Assembly: GCA_945862125.1 (NCBI GenBank)
Contig: CAMAYC010000016.1
Location: forward strand, 1 to 56,774
From: Reyranella massiliensis 521
GTDB lineage: Bacteria; Pseudomonadota; Alphaproteobacteria; Reyranellales; Reyranellaceae
Direction: 5' to 3'
DNA length: 56,774 bases
The notes below the pieces were generated by a model. It was not told the DNA's origin. It searched no databases and saw only the letters and a program-made list of their open reading frames with translations. The first letter of the stretch is position 1, and every line of letters begins with the position of its first letter. Both the position numbers and the translations under genes were made by a program. This document shows, piece after piece, positions 28,332-37,233 of the stretch.

Positions 28332-29171
28332 ATGCAGATGGGCCAGCAGACGATCACCGTGCGCAAGCTTACGCCCGGCATCGGCGCGGAAATTTCCGGC
28401 GTCGACCTTGCCCTGCCGCTGGGCAACCAGGCCTTCCAGGAGATCCATGACGCATTGATGGAGAACCTGGTGGTCTTCTTCCGCGACCAGGAGCTGACGC
28501 ACGAGCAGCACAAGGCGTTCGGCCGCCGTTTCGGCGAACTGCACCTCCATCCCTCGTCGCTGGCCGTCCTCGCCGACCATCCCGAGGTGCTGATCATCAA
28601 GGCCGACGAGAAGTCGAAGTACGTGGCGGGCGAGGAGTGGCACTCCGACGTGAGCTGCGATCCCGAACCGCCGATGGGCAGTATCCTGTACCTCAAGGAA
28701 GTGCCGCCCGACGGCGGCGGCGACACGCTGTTCGCCAACATGTACCGTGCTTTCGAGACGCTCTCGGCCCCGATTCAGAAGCTTTGCGAAGGGCTGACGG
28801 CAATCCATGACGGCGCCCAGGTCTATGGCGGCCGCTTCGGCCAAGCGCCGCCGGCGGGCGGTTTCCCCCGCAACGAGCATCCGGTCGTGCGCACGCATCC
28901 GGTGACTGGCCGCAAAGCGCTCTACGTCAACAGCAACTTCACGACCCGCATCGTCGGTCTCCGGAAGCCCGAGAGCGACGCCCTGCTCGAGATGCTGTAC
29001 CGCCACAGCGAGACGCCGGAATTCCAGTGTCGCTTCGCCTGGCGACCCAACTCCATCGCCTTCTGGGACAACCGTGCCGCCATGCATCATGCCATGTGGG
29101 ACTACTTCCCGCACAAGCGGCTTGGCTACCGGGTGACCGTCAAGGGCGACAAACCGTTTCATCACGCTTAG
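28332..29171 (+). CDS. TauD/TfdA-family dioxygenase
   Basis: 279 aa from ATG 28332, or 277 from ATG 28338, which sits better relative to GAGAGG. Iron ligands: H104-S-D106 in EEWHSDVSC and the distal His in AAMHHAMWDYFP (about 252); the 2-oxoglutarate Arg is in LGYRVTV. Length and motifs fit taurine/alkylsulfonate and 2,4-D dioxygenases. It opens an operon that also carries an iron alcohol dehydrogenase and a TauE-type exporter, so a sulfonate-releasing role is a reasonable guess. Confidence 0.9.
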   Translation: MQMGQQTITVRKLTPGIGAEISGVDLALPLGNQAFQEIHDALMENLVVFFRDQELTHEQHKAFGRRFGELHLHPSSLAVLADHPEVLIIKADEKSKYVAGEEWHSDVSCDPEPPMGSILYLKEVPPDGGGDTLFANMYRAFETLSAPIQKLCEGLTAIHDGAQVYGGRFGQAPPAGGFPRNEHPVVRTHPVTGRKALYVNSNFTTRIVGLRKPESDALLEMLYRHSETPEFQCRFAWRPNSIAFWDNRAAMHHAMWDYFPHKRLGYRVTVKGDKPFHHA

Positions 29172-29179
29172 AGGATTCA

Positions 29180-30328
29180 ATGGCACTGATCACTTATCTC
29201 ACGCGCATCCAGATCGATTTCGGTGCGCTCAAGCTGCTCGATGCCGAGTTGCAGCTGCTCGGCATGCGCCGGCCGCTGATCGTCACCGACAAGGGCGTGA
29301 TCGCCGCCGGCCTGTGGGCCAAGGTGAAGGAGCAGCTGCCCGGCAACATGCCGATCACGCTCTACGACGGCACGCCGGAGAATCCGACCGAATCCGCGAT
29401 GCGCGAGGCACTGAAGATCTACAGGGACGAGGGCTGCGACGGCATCATCGCCATCGGCGGCGGCTCGCCCATGGATCTCGCCAAGGCCGTCGGCCTGATG
29501 GCGACTCATCCCGGCGATTCGCTACAAGCCTATTCCTTCGTCGAGGGCGGTGCGCCCAAGATTACGGCGAAGGTGGCGCCAATCGTGGCCATCCCGACGA
29601 CCTCGGGCACCGGCAGCGAGGTCAGCCGGGGCGGCGTCATCATCATGGATTCCGGCCGCAAGCTCGCCATCGGCAGCCCGCATCTGATCCCCAGGCTGGC
29701 TCTGATCGATCCGGAGCTCACGCTCAGCCTGCCGCCGCATCTCACCGCCGGCACCGGCATGGATGCCTTCACGCACAACATCGAATGCTATCTCTCCAAT
29801 GTCTTCAATCCGCCGGCCGATGCGATCGCACTCGACGGGCTGGAAAAGGCGTGGAGGTACGTCGAGCGCGCGACCAAAGACGGCCAGGATCGCGAGGCGC
29901 GCTACAATATGGCGGTGGCCGCGATGGAGGGAGCCATGGTCTTCCAGAAGGGCCTGGGCGCGGTTCATGCGCTCAGCCATCCGACCGGTGGCCTGAAAGG
30001 CTATCGCACGCATCACGGCACGCTGAATGCTGTTTACCTGCCGGCAGTGCTGCGCTTCAACGCCCCGGCGGTCGGTGACAAATTCAGACGCGTGGCGCAG
30101 GTCATGGGCCTGCCGGAGGGCGAGGGCAGCGCCGAGGGTGTGGCCAGTGCCGTGAGTGCGCTCAACGAGCGCCTCGGCATTCCCAAGGGATTGGCCGCAA
30201 TGGGACTGAAGCAGGAGGTGGTCGAGGCCATCGCCGACGGCGCGCTGGGCGATCACTGTCACCAGTCGACGCCGCGCCAGCCGACCAAGGCCGAGTATGT
30301 TCAGCTGATCCAGGAGTCATGGGCATGA
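29180..30328 (+). CDS. Iron-containing (group III) alcohol dehydrogenase
   Basis: 382 aa from ATG 29180 with GAGG five bases before. NAD-binding GGGSPMDLAKAVGL and metal site residues in HALSHPTGG and GDHCHQSTPRQPT identify the Fe-ADH family (also including maleylacetate reductases and lactaldehyde reductases). It probably reduces or oxidises an aldehyde made by the preceding dioxygenase. It overlaps the SDR gene by 10 bases. Confidence 0.9.
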   Translation: MALITYLTRIQIDFGALKLLDAELQLLGMRRPLIVTDKGVIAAGLWAKVKEQLPGNMPITLYDGTPENPTESAMREALKIYRDEGCDGIIAIGGGSPMDLAKAVGLMATHPGDSLQAYSFVEGGAPKITAKVAPIVAIPTTSGTGSEVSRGGVIIMDSGRKLAIGSPHLIPRLALIDPELTLSLPPHLTAGTGMDAFTHNIECYLSNVFNPPADAIALDGLEKAWRYVERATKDGQDREARYNMAVAAMEGAMVFQKGLGAVHALSHPTGGLKGYRTHHGTLNAVYLPAVLRFNAPAVGDKFRRVAQVMGLPEGEGSAEGVASAVSALNERLGIPKGLAAMGLKQEVVEAIADGALGDHCHQSTPRQPTKAEYVQLIQESWA

Positions 30329-31098
30329 AGGTCAAGGACAAGGTCTGCGTTGTCACCGGCGCGGCGGGCGGCATTGGCGAGGCGATCGCGCGGCGCTTCG
30401 CGCGGGAAGGCGCCAGGGGCGTCGTCGTGGCCGACATGGACGCAGGCCGCCTGGAAAAGGTTGCCAAGGACATCGGTGGGCTCGCGGTCGCGGGCGACAT
30501 CGGCAAGGAATCCGAGGTCAAGCGACTGATCGCCGAGGCCGAAAAGAAGTACGGCCCGGTCGACGTCTTCTTCTCCAACGCCGGCATCGGCCGTGGCGGT
30601 CATGAGGACGCGACCGACAAGGACTGGGCCGACAGCTGGGCAATCCATGTGATGGCGCATGTCTATGCCGCCCGCGCGCTGGTGCCCGGCATGCTGGCGC
30701 GCAACTCGGGCTATCTGCTGAACACGGCGAGCGCAGCCGGTCTGCTGGCCTCGATGGGATCGGCGCCGTACGGCGTCACCAAGCATGCCGGCGTCGCGCT
30801 GGCCGAGCATCTCTCCATCCAGTACGGCGACCGCGGGATCGCGGTCTCGGTGCTCTGCCCGCAGGCGGTCGACACCAACATGCTGCGCATGGCCGGCGCC
30901 ACCGCGGCGTCGGTCGACGGCGTGCTCAACACCGACGCGGTGGCACAGACAGTGATCGAGGCGATGGACGAGGAGCGCTTCCTCATCCTGACGCATCCCG
31001 AGGTGAAGGACTACATGGCCCGCAAGCTCGACCGCGACCGTTGGCTGCGCGGCATGCGCCGGCTGCGCGACAAGACCGGCGAGAAGGCGCGGGCCTAG
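30319..31098 (+). CDS. Short-chain dehydrogenase/reductase
   Basis: 259 aa. Classical SDR motifs: TGAAGGIG (NAD(P) binding, about 14-21), NAGIGRGG (about 89), catalytic Ser in NTASAAGLL and YGVTK (Tyr and Lys about 154-158). VADMD after strand 2 suggests NAD preference. Substrate unknown; it is in the TauD operon. Confidence 0.9.
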   Translation: MGMKVKDKVCVVTGAAGGIGEAIARRFAREGARGVVVADMDAGRLEKVAKDIGGLAVAGDIGKESEVKRLIAEAEKKYGPVDVFFSNAGIGRGGHEDATDKDWADSWAIHVMAHVYAARALVPGMLARNSGYLLNTASAAGLLASMGSAPYGVTKHAGVALAEHLSIQYGDRGIAVSVLCPQAVDTNMLRMAGATAASVDGVLNTDAVAQTVIEAMDEERFLILTHPEVKDYMARKLDRDRWLRGMRRLRDKTGEKARA

Positions 31099-31102
31099 AC
31101 TC

Positions 31103-31690
31103 GTGGGCAAGACCATCGATCTCTGGCTCGACCTCAGGAGCCCGTACTCCTTCCTCGCAAAGGATCCGGCCTATGCCCTGGAGAAGGAGTTCGGGGTGGC
31201 GCTCAACCTGCGACCCTTCGCCCTCGAGATCGGCGCCGCGGTCAATCTCAACGACCCGCAGTCCGTCGCGCGTGGTTTGCGCAGGATCAAGTACCTCTAT
31301 GCCGACGCCCGCCGCTTCGCCACGCCGCGCGGCCTCACCATCCTGGGACCGAAGAAGATCTTCGACCAGAAACTCGCTCATCTGGCCTGGCTCTATGCCG
31401 ACAAGAGCGGCAAGGGCCGCACGCTGGTCGACCTCGCCTACGCGCGCTTCTTCAAGCGCGAACTCGACTACGAGGATCGCGGCGCGATCGACGCGCTCCT
31501 GAAGGAGTCGGGGGTCGATCCCGCGGGCTTCCAGGCTTTCGTGGCGGGCGAGGGGCCGGGCGAGCTCGCGGCCCATCAGGCCGAGGCCGAGAAGCAGGGC
31601 GTGTTCGCGGTGCCGACCTTCGTCGTCGACGGCGAGCTGTTCTGGGGCCAGGACCGCATCGACTTCGTGCGCGCCAAGCTTTCCGCGTGA
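31103..31690 (+). CDS. DsbA-family protein, 2-hydroxychromene-2-carboxylate isomerase-like
   Basis: 195 aa from GTG 31103. LDLRSPYSFLAKDPA is the N-terminal glutathione-binding/active segment of HCCA isomerases (kappa GST-like), with Ser in place of the DsbA CxxC. QGVFAVPTFVVDGELFWGQDRIDFV contains the cis-Pro and the typical C-terminal end. It may isomerise an aromatic or related ring-cleavage intermediate, or conjugate with glutathione. Confidence 0.82.
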   Translation: MGKTIDLWLDLRSPYSFLAKDPAYALEKEFGVALNLRPFALEIGAAVNLNDPQSVARGLRRIKYLYADARRFATPRGLTILGPKKIFDQKLAHLAWLYADKSGKGRTLVDLAYARFFKRELDYEDRGAIDALLKESGVDPAGFQAFVAGEGPGELAAHQAEAEKQGVFAVPTFVVDGELFWGQDRIDFVRAKLSA

Positions 31691-32451
31691 TCCCCTACAT
31701 CTCCACCCTGTTCGCAGGCGTCGGCCTGTGGACGGCGATCGGCGTCACCCTGGTGGCTGGCCTGATGCGCGGCTTCGCGGGCTTCGGCTCGGCCATGCTG
31801 ATGGCACCGATCTTCGCCATCCTGTTCGGCTCGGCCGACATGGTGGTGACGGTGGTGGCCATCGAGCTGGTCGTCTCGCTGCAACTTTTCCCCCAGGTCC
31901 GCCGCCATGCCGACTGGAAGGTGCTGACGCCGATGAGCATCGCCGCCTGCGCCGCGATGCCGTTGGGCGTCTGGCTGCTGGCGAGCGTCGACAAGAACAC
32001 CATCGTGACGGCGGTCTCGGCCGTCATTGTGGCCTTCGTGGTGCTGATGTGGACGGGCTGGAAATACACCGGCCGGCGTTCGACCCTGGCGACCTTGAGC
32101 GTCGGTGCCGTGTCGGGCGCCATGATGGCCACGACCAGCGTCGGCGGCCCGCCGGTGCTGCTCTACCTGCTCTCGGGCAACGATCCGCCCGAGGTCAACC
32201 GGGCCAATATCGTCACCTATTACTTCCTGACCCAGTTCCTGCTGATCGTGATCGTGCTAGCGACCGGCGTCGCCGGCTGGGAGGCGCTGGCCCGCGCCGT
32301 CGTGCTGTTTCCCGTCATGGTGTTGGGCGCCTGGGCCGGCGGCCGGCTGTTCCACGGCCTGGCCAGCGAGCGGATCTACCGCAATGTGGCGCTGGCCATC
32401 CTGTTCGCCACGGGCATGTTCGGATTGCTGCGCGAGTGGCTCCTGACCTGA
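31687..32451 (+). CDS. TauE/SafE (TSUP) family membrane exporter
   Basis: 254 aa from GTG 31687, overlapping the preceding stop (GTGA). About seven or eight helices; GFAGFGSAMLMAPIFAILFG and TTSVGGPPVLLYLL are the two TSUP repeats. TSUP proteins move sulfite, sulfoacetate or other small sulfur or carbon anions. In this operon, export of sulfite released by a TauD-type enzyme would be consistent. Confidence 0.9.
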   Translation: MIPYISTLFAGVGLWTAIGVTLVAGLMRGFAGFGSAMLMAPIFAILFGSADMVVTVVAIELVVSLQLFPQVRRHADWKVLTPMSIAACAAMPLGVWLLASVDKNTIVTAVSAVIVAFVVLMWTGWKYTGRRSTLATLSVGAVSGAMMATTSVGGPPVLLYLLSGNDPPEVNRANIVTYYFLTQFLLIVIVLATGVAGWEALARAVVLFPVMVLGAWAGGRLFHGLASERIYRNVALAILFATGMFGLLREWLLT

Positions 32452-32489
32452 TATCATCCGCCCGGACGCGCCACCTCCTGGAGAAACGC

Positions 32490-32789
32490 ATGCGTATGTT
32501 TTGCCGCGGCCTCGCCGCCACCAGCCTCGTATTTCTCGCGCTCGCCGTGCCGGCCACCGCCCAGAATGACGAGTTCATGAAGGAGTGCCTGGTCACCGCC
32601 TCCCAGAGGATGTGCACCTGCATCAGTGGCCGGATTCCGGCCGACCAGCGCGCCAACGCCATCCTTGGCCTGCGCAAGTCGAATGCCTCGGTCTCCGTCA
32701 GCGGCAACCTGCTCGATCCCGCGACTCTCAACCAGAACGAGATGCTGGGCCTCAACGCCGTGGTCGCCGCCCAGGCCTATTGCATGTAG
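32490..32789 (+). CDS. Small secreted Cys-containing protein, unknown
   Basis: 99 aa from ATG 32490 with GGAG six bases before. Signal peptide about 1-24 (ends PATAQ). The mature part has four Cys (about 33, 42, 44 and 98; CTC motif), so disulfides in the periplasm are likely. No family recognised. It stands alone between the TauE gene and the ABC importer. Confidence 0.6.
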   Translation: MRMFCRGLAATSLVFLALAVPATAQNDEFMKECLVTASQRMCTCISGRIPADQRANAILGLRKSNASVSVSGNLLDPATLNQNEMLGLNAVVAAQAYCM

Positions 32790-32863
32790 CGGCGACAGTT
32801 CCGCCACGATAATCTCGCGGCCATCAGCGATGCCGGTAAACGGCGCGATTTAGGGAGGATATA

Positions 32864-34402
32864 ATGAGCGTGATTTCCCGCAGGTTCGGTTTGGTTGCGG
32901 CGTTGGTGGCCGGTCTGGCCACGGTGCCCGCCTTGGCGCAGGCACCCGCGGCGGCGCCCGTGAAGGGCGGCACGCTGACCATCGGTGTCGAAAGCGACTT
33001 CGAGGGCTTCGACCCGGTCAGGGCCGGTGTCTATTCCAACTCCACGGTCACGGCCGCGTCGCTGTTCTACGAAACGCTGATGCGGCTCGACGACAAGGGC
33101 AATCTCCTGCCGGCGCTCGCTCTGTCAATGACACCCAACGAGGACGGCAGCGTCTGGACCGCCAAGATCCGGCCCGGCGTCAAGTGGCACGACGGCATGC
33201 CGTTCAACGCACAGGCAGTGGCCGACCACTTCAACCGTCTGCTCGATCCGGCGAGCCGTTTCGCCGGCCGCGCCTATCTCGCGATCGAGAAGGTCGAGGC
33301 GCCCGACGAGCTGACCGCGGTATTCAAGATGCGCGGCCCCAATGCGGCGCTGCCCAAGACGCTGGCGCAGCCGACCGTCACGACGCTGATTATCCCCGTG
33401 AAGCAGGCGACGGAAAAGGGTGCCGACTATAACCGCAATCCGATCGGCACCGGCCCGTTCGTATTCAAGGAATGGCGCGCCGCCGACCGGCTGATCGCCG
33501 AGCGCAATCCCAACTACTGGGACAAGGACAAGCCCTATCTCGACCGGGTGATCGTGCGTCCGCTGCCCGATTCCGACGCCCGCTATGCCAGCCTCGTGAA
33601 GGGCGATGTGCAGGTGATCTGGGAAGACCGTGCCGAGAACATCCTGAAGGCCAAGAAGGACAAGAACCTCGTGGTGCAGCAGTGGGTCGGCAGCGGTGCG
33701 CTGGTCATCCCGCTCAACACCGTCAAGGAGCCGCTGAACGACAAGCGCGTGCGGCAGGCGATCTCGATGGGTCTCAACCGCAAGGGCAATGCCGCGGTGC
33801 TGAGCCAGGGCCTGCGCCCGGTCTACGACGATCCGTACGGCCCAGCCTCGGGCATCGAGTGCAAGGACAACGGCTCGCTCGGCTACGATCCTGAGAAGGC
33901 CAAGAAGCTGGTGGCCGACTACGGCAAGCCGATCAAGCTGGTCCACACCGTGACGGCGACGCCGCGCGGCCGCGAGGGCGCGCAGGTCTTCCAGGCCGAC
34001 ATGAAGAAGATCGGCATCGATGTCGAGATCAAGCCGGTCGACCAGACCCAGCTCGTCAAGGAGACGCTGAGCCGCGATTTCCTGGTCTCGGGCTGGCGCA
34101 TCATCGACCTGGCCGACGTCGATCCGCAGATGTTCGCCAATTTCCACTCCAAGAGCCCGATCAACTTCTCCGGCTACAACAATGCCGAAGTCGACCGGTT
34201 GCTCCTGATCGGCCGTACCAGCCTCGACGAAAACAAGCGCAAGGCCGCCTACTGCGACCTGATCAAGATCATGAACGACGACGTGGTGTGGCTGTGGACC
34301 GGCTCGAACATCGACTTCACCATCACCCGGGCCAACGTGCGCGGCATTCCCGCATTGCGCGGCGGTGCCGTGCAGGTTGAAGCGGCGTGGCTGGTCAAGT
34401 AG
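32864..34402 (+). CDS. ABC importer periplasmic binding protein (SBP family 5, dipeptide/oligopeptide/opine type)
   Basis: 512 aa, signal peptide about 1-26 (ends PALAQ), AGGAGG-like site upstream. Family-5 hallmarks: GGTLTIGVESDFEGFDP at the mature N-terminus and AALALSMTPNEDGSVWTAKIRPGVKWHDGMPF. It delivers peptides or similar compounds to the two permeases that follow. Five genes (SBP, two permeases, two ATPases) form a complete importer. Confidence 0.93.
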   Translation: MSVISRRFGLVAALVAGLATVPALAQAPAAAPVKGGTLTIGVESDFEGFDPVRAGVYSNSTVTAASLFYETLMRLDDKGNLLPALALSMTPNEDGSVWTAKIRPGVKWHDGMPFNAQAVADHFNRLLDPASRFAGRAYLAIEKVEAPDELTAVFKMRGPNAALPKTLAQPTVTTLIIPVKQATEKGADYNRNPIGTGPFVFKEWRAADRLIAERNPNYWDKDKPYLDRVIVRPLPDSDARYASLVKGDVQVIWEDRAENILKAKKDKNLVVQQWVGSGALVIPLNTVKEPLNDKRVRQAISMGLNRKGNAAVLSQGLRPVYDDPYGPASGIECKDNGSLGYDPEKAKKLVADYGKPIKLVHTVTATPRGREGAQVFQADMKKIGIDVEIKPVDQTQLVKETLSRDFLVSGWRIIDLADVDPQMFANFHSKSPINFSGYNNAEVDRLLLIGRTSLDENKRKAAYCDLIKIMNDDVVWLWTGSNIDFTITRANVRGIPALRGGAVQVEAAWLVK

Positions 34403-34443
34403 CCAGCCGCCAGGCGTTGAGTAGCGTGACGTAGGACGGCCCC

Positions 34444-35397
34444 GTGCACTGGCTTGCACGCCAACTGCTGCGGCTCGGGGTCGTGCTGTTCTGCGTCACG
34501 CTGCTGACCTACCTGATCGTCAACATCCTGCCCGGCGATGTGGCGATCGTGATCCTGGGATCTCTCGCCACGCCCCAGGATATCGCGGGACTGCGTGCCG
34601 ATCTCGGCCTCGATCGACCGATGCTGGTGCGCTACTTCGACTGGCTGGGCTCGGCCCTGTCGGGCGACCTCGGTCGCTCCTACCGCAACGGCGAGCCGGT
34701 GGCGCAGGCCATCGCCGACCGACTGCCGGTGTCCCTGCAGCTCATGGTGATGGCCCAGCTCATCGCGCTCGGGATCGCCGTGCCGGTCGCGCTGCTCTCG
34801 GTGCGCCGGCCGGGCGGCGTCTTCGACCGGTTCTCGGCATCGACGGCGTTCGGTTTCCTGGCGATGCCCAATTTCATGCTCGGCATCGTGCTGATCTACC
34901 TGTTCTCGGTGACCTTCGACCTGCTGCCGGCGACCGGCTTCACGCCGATGTCGGAAGGCCTGTGGGACAACATCGTGTCGATGACCCTGCCGGCGCTGAC
35001 CCTGGGGCTGATCGAATGGACCGTGCTGATGCGGGTGCTGCGCTCGGACCTGCTGACCACGCTCAAGGAGGACTTCATCCTGCTTGCCCGCGCCAAGGGC
35101 CTGCCGCCGTGGCGCGTCCTGCTGCAGCACGCGCTGCGTCCGTCCTCGTTCACCCTGATTACCGTGCTTGGCCTCAACATCGGCGGGTTGATCGGCGGCG
35201 CGGTGATCGTCGAGCAGATCTTCGCGCTGCCCGGCGTCGGCCGCCTGCTGCTGGGCGGCATCTTCAACCGCGACCTGATTCTGGTGCAGGGCACGGTGTC
35301 GTTCATCGCCGCGGGCTTCGTGCTCATCAATTTCCTGGTCGACATGCTCTACGCCGTGCTCGACCCAAGGGTGCGCTATGCACGCTTCCGCAGCTAA
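34444..35397 (+). CDS. ABC importer permease (DppB type)
   Basis: 317 aa from GTG 34444, six helices. N-terminal VNILPGDVAIVILG and the EAA-like loop LARAKGLPPWRVLLQHALRPSSF identify the DppB/OppB family. The 3' end overlaps the next permease by 20 bases. Confidence 0.92.
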   Translation: MHWLARQLLRLGVVLFCVTLLTYLIVNILPGDVAIVILGSLATPQDIAGLRADLGLDRPMLVRYFDWLGSALSGDLGRSYRNGEPVAQAIADRLPVSLQLMVMAQLIALGIAVPVALLSVRRPGGVFDRFSASTAFGFLAMPNFMLGIVLIYLFSVTFDLLPATGFTPMSEGLWDNIVSMTLPALTLGLIEWTVLMRVLRSDLLTTLKEDFILLARAKGLPPWRVLLQHALRPSSFTLITVLGLNIGGLIGGAVIVEQIFALPGVGRLLLGGIFNRDLILVQGTVSFIAAGFVLINFLVDMLYAVLDPRVRYARFRS

Positions 35398-36241
35398 GGG
35401 CGCCACCATCTCCGCGCCGCGGCCGCGGCGACGCTGGCGTTGGGCGCTCGCCTTGCCGCTGGGCTGGCTGATGCTGGTGGTCTTCCTGGCGGTGACCGCC
35501 GACTGGATCGGCCTGCCCGACCCCGCAGCTCAAGAGCTCATCCTGCGCCGCAAGCCACCGTCGATGGAGTACCTGCTGGGCACCGACAATCTCGGGCGCG
35601 ACATGCTCTCCCGCATCATCTATGGAGCTCGCACGTCGCTGATCGTCGGCATCTGCGCGCCGTTCCTGGGATTCCTGATCGGCGGCGCGATCGGCATGAG
35701 CGCCGGCTACTTCCGCGGCAAGGTCGACCTGCTGGCCGTTGGTTTCATCGACGTCCTGCTGGCCTTCCCGGCGCTGGTGCTGGCGCTCACCTTCACCGCC
35801 TACCTCGGGCAAAGCCTGTTCAACGTCACCCTGGCGCTCGGCATCCTGTCCATTCCCGCCGCGGCGCGGGTCTCGCGCGCCAACACGCTGGCCTGGGCCA
35901 ACCGCGACTTCGTGCTGGCCGCCCGCACCATCGGCGCCAGCAACTGGCGCATCCTGACGCGCGAGATCCTGCCCAACCTGTTGCCGCCCATGTTCGCCTT
36001 CTGGCTGGTGGCGATCAGCGTCATCATCGTGGCCGAGGGTGCGCTTTCCTTCCTCGGCCTCGGTATCCCGGCGCCGCAGCCGAGCTGGGGCGGCATGATC
36101 GCCGACGGCCGCGAGGCGCTCGACGTCGCGCCGCACACCGCGCTGATCCCGGCGGCGGTGATGTTCGCCACCGTGCTGTCGCTCAATTTCGTGGGCGACA
36201 TGGTGCGCAATATGGTCGACCCGCGGAGGTCGGCGCTGTGA
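35378..36241 (+). CDS. ABC importer permease (DppC type)
   Basis: 287 aa, six helices, with LGTDNLGRDMLSRIIYGARTSL near the N-terminus and the EAA loop AARTIGASNWRILTREILPN, both typical of DppC/OppC. It partners the preceding permease. The TGA overlaps the GTG of the ATPase gene. Confidence 0.93.
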   Translation: MHASAAKGATISAPRPRRRWRWALALPLGWLMLVVFLAVTADWIGLPDPAAQELILRRKPPSMEYLLGTDNLGRDMLSRIIYGARTSLIVGICAPFLGFLIGGAIGMSAGYFRGKVDLLAVGFIDVLLAFPALVLALTFTAYLGQSLFNVTLALGILSIPAAARVSRANTLAWANRDFVLAARTIGASNWRILTREILPNLLPPMFAFWLVAISVIIVAEGALSFLGLGIPAPQPSWGGMIADGREALDVAPHTALIPAAVMFATVLSLNFVGDMVRNMVDPRRSAL

Positions 36242-37233
36242 GCGATACTCCGTTCCTGTCGGTGCGCGACGCGCGCGTGGGCTTCGCCACGGCGCGCGGG
36301 CCGCTCCGCGCCGTCGACGGCGTGTCGTTCGACCTCCAGGCGGGCCGCACCCTCGGCATCGTGGGCGAATCGGGATCGGGCAAGTCTGTCCTCGTGCGCT
36401 CGCTGATCGGCCTGGTGGGCGAGGCGTCGGGCGCCCTGGTCGCAGGCCAGGTGCTGCTCGACGGTCGCGACCTGCGATCGCTGTCGCCCGCCGAGATGCG
36501 CGCCGTGCTGGGCCGTGAGATCGGCATCGTGTTCCAGGACCCGATGACCTCGCTCAATCCGGTGATGAAGATCGGCCGCCAGATCGGCGAGGGCCTGAGG
36601 CTGAACCGCGGGATGGATGCCGCCGCCGCCGCCCGCCGCGCGGTCGAGTTGCTGGCCGAGGTCGGTATCCCGGAGCCGGAACGTCGCGCGGCCCAGTATC
36701 CCCATGAGATGTCGGGTGGCATGCGCCAGCGCGTGGCCATCGCCATCGCCATCGCCTGCGAGCCAAAACTCCTGATCGCCGACGAGCCGACGACGGCGCT
36801 CGACGTCACCGTGCAGCGCCAGATCCTCGACCTGCTCCAGCGCGAACAGCGCCAGCGCGGCATGGCGATGATCCTGATCACCCACGATCTCGGCGTCGCC
36901 GCCGGCCGCGCCGACGACATCATGGTGATGTATGCCGGCCGCGCCGTCGAAATGGCGACGACGCGCGAGATCTTCCGGTCGCCCCGCATGCCCTACACCG
37001 AGGCGTTGCTGCGCTCGCTGCCACGGCTGAGCGATCCCACGCACACAAGGCTCTCGGCCATTCCCGGCCGCCCGCCCGATCTTGCGCGGCGCACCGGCGG
37101 TTGCTCCTTCGCGCCGCGCTGCCGCTATCGTGACACGCGATGCGACGAGGAGCAGCCGGTGGAGACCCGCGAGGAGACCAGCGGGGGTGGGCGCGGCTAC
37201 GCCTGTTTCCATCCGATAGGGGCGGGCGCTTGA
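36238..37233 (+). CDS. ABC importer ATPase (DppD type)
   Basis: 331 aa from GTG 36238. Walker A GESGSGKSV, Q-loop FQDPMTSLNP, signature MSGGMRQRVAIA, Walker B LLIADEPTTALD and switch His ITHDLG. The C-terminal CSFAPRCRYRDTRC is the oligopeptide-transporter domain with cysteines that bind an iron-sulfur cluster in homologues. It hydrolyses ATP to power import. Confidence 0.93.
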   Translation: MSDTPFLSVRDARVGFATARGPLRAVDGVSFDLQAGRTLGIVGESGSGKSVLVRSLIGLVGEASGALVAGQVLLDGRDLRSLSPAEMRAVLGREIGIVFQDPMTSLNPVMKIGRQIGEGLRLNRGMDAAAAARRAVELLAEVGIPEPERRAAQYPHEMSGGMRQRVAIAIAIACEPKLLIADEPTTALDVTVQRQILDLLQREQRQRGMAMILITHDLGVAAGRADDIMVMYAGRAVEMATTREIFRSPRMPYTEALLRSLPRLSDPTHTRLSAIPGRPPDLARRTGGCSFAPRCRYRDTRCDEEQPVETREETSGGGRGYACFHPIGAGA

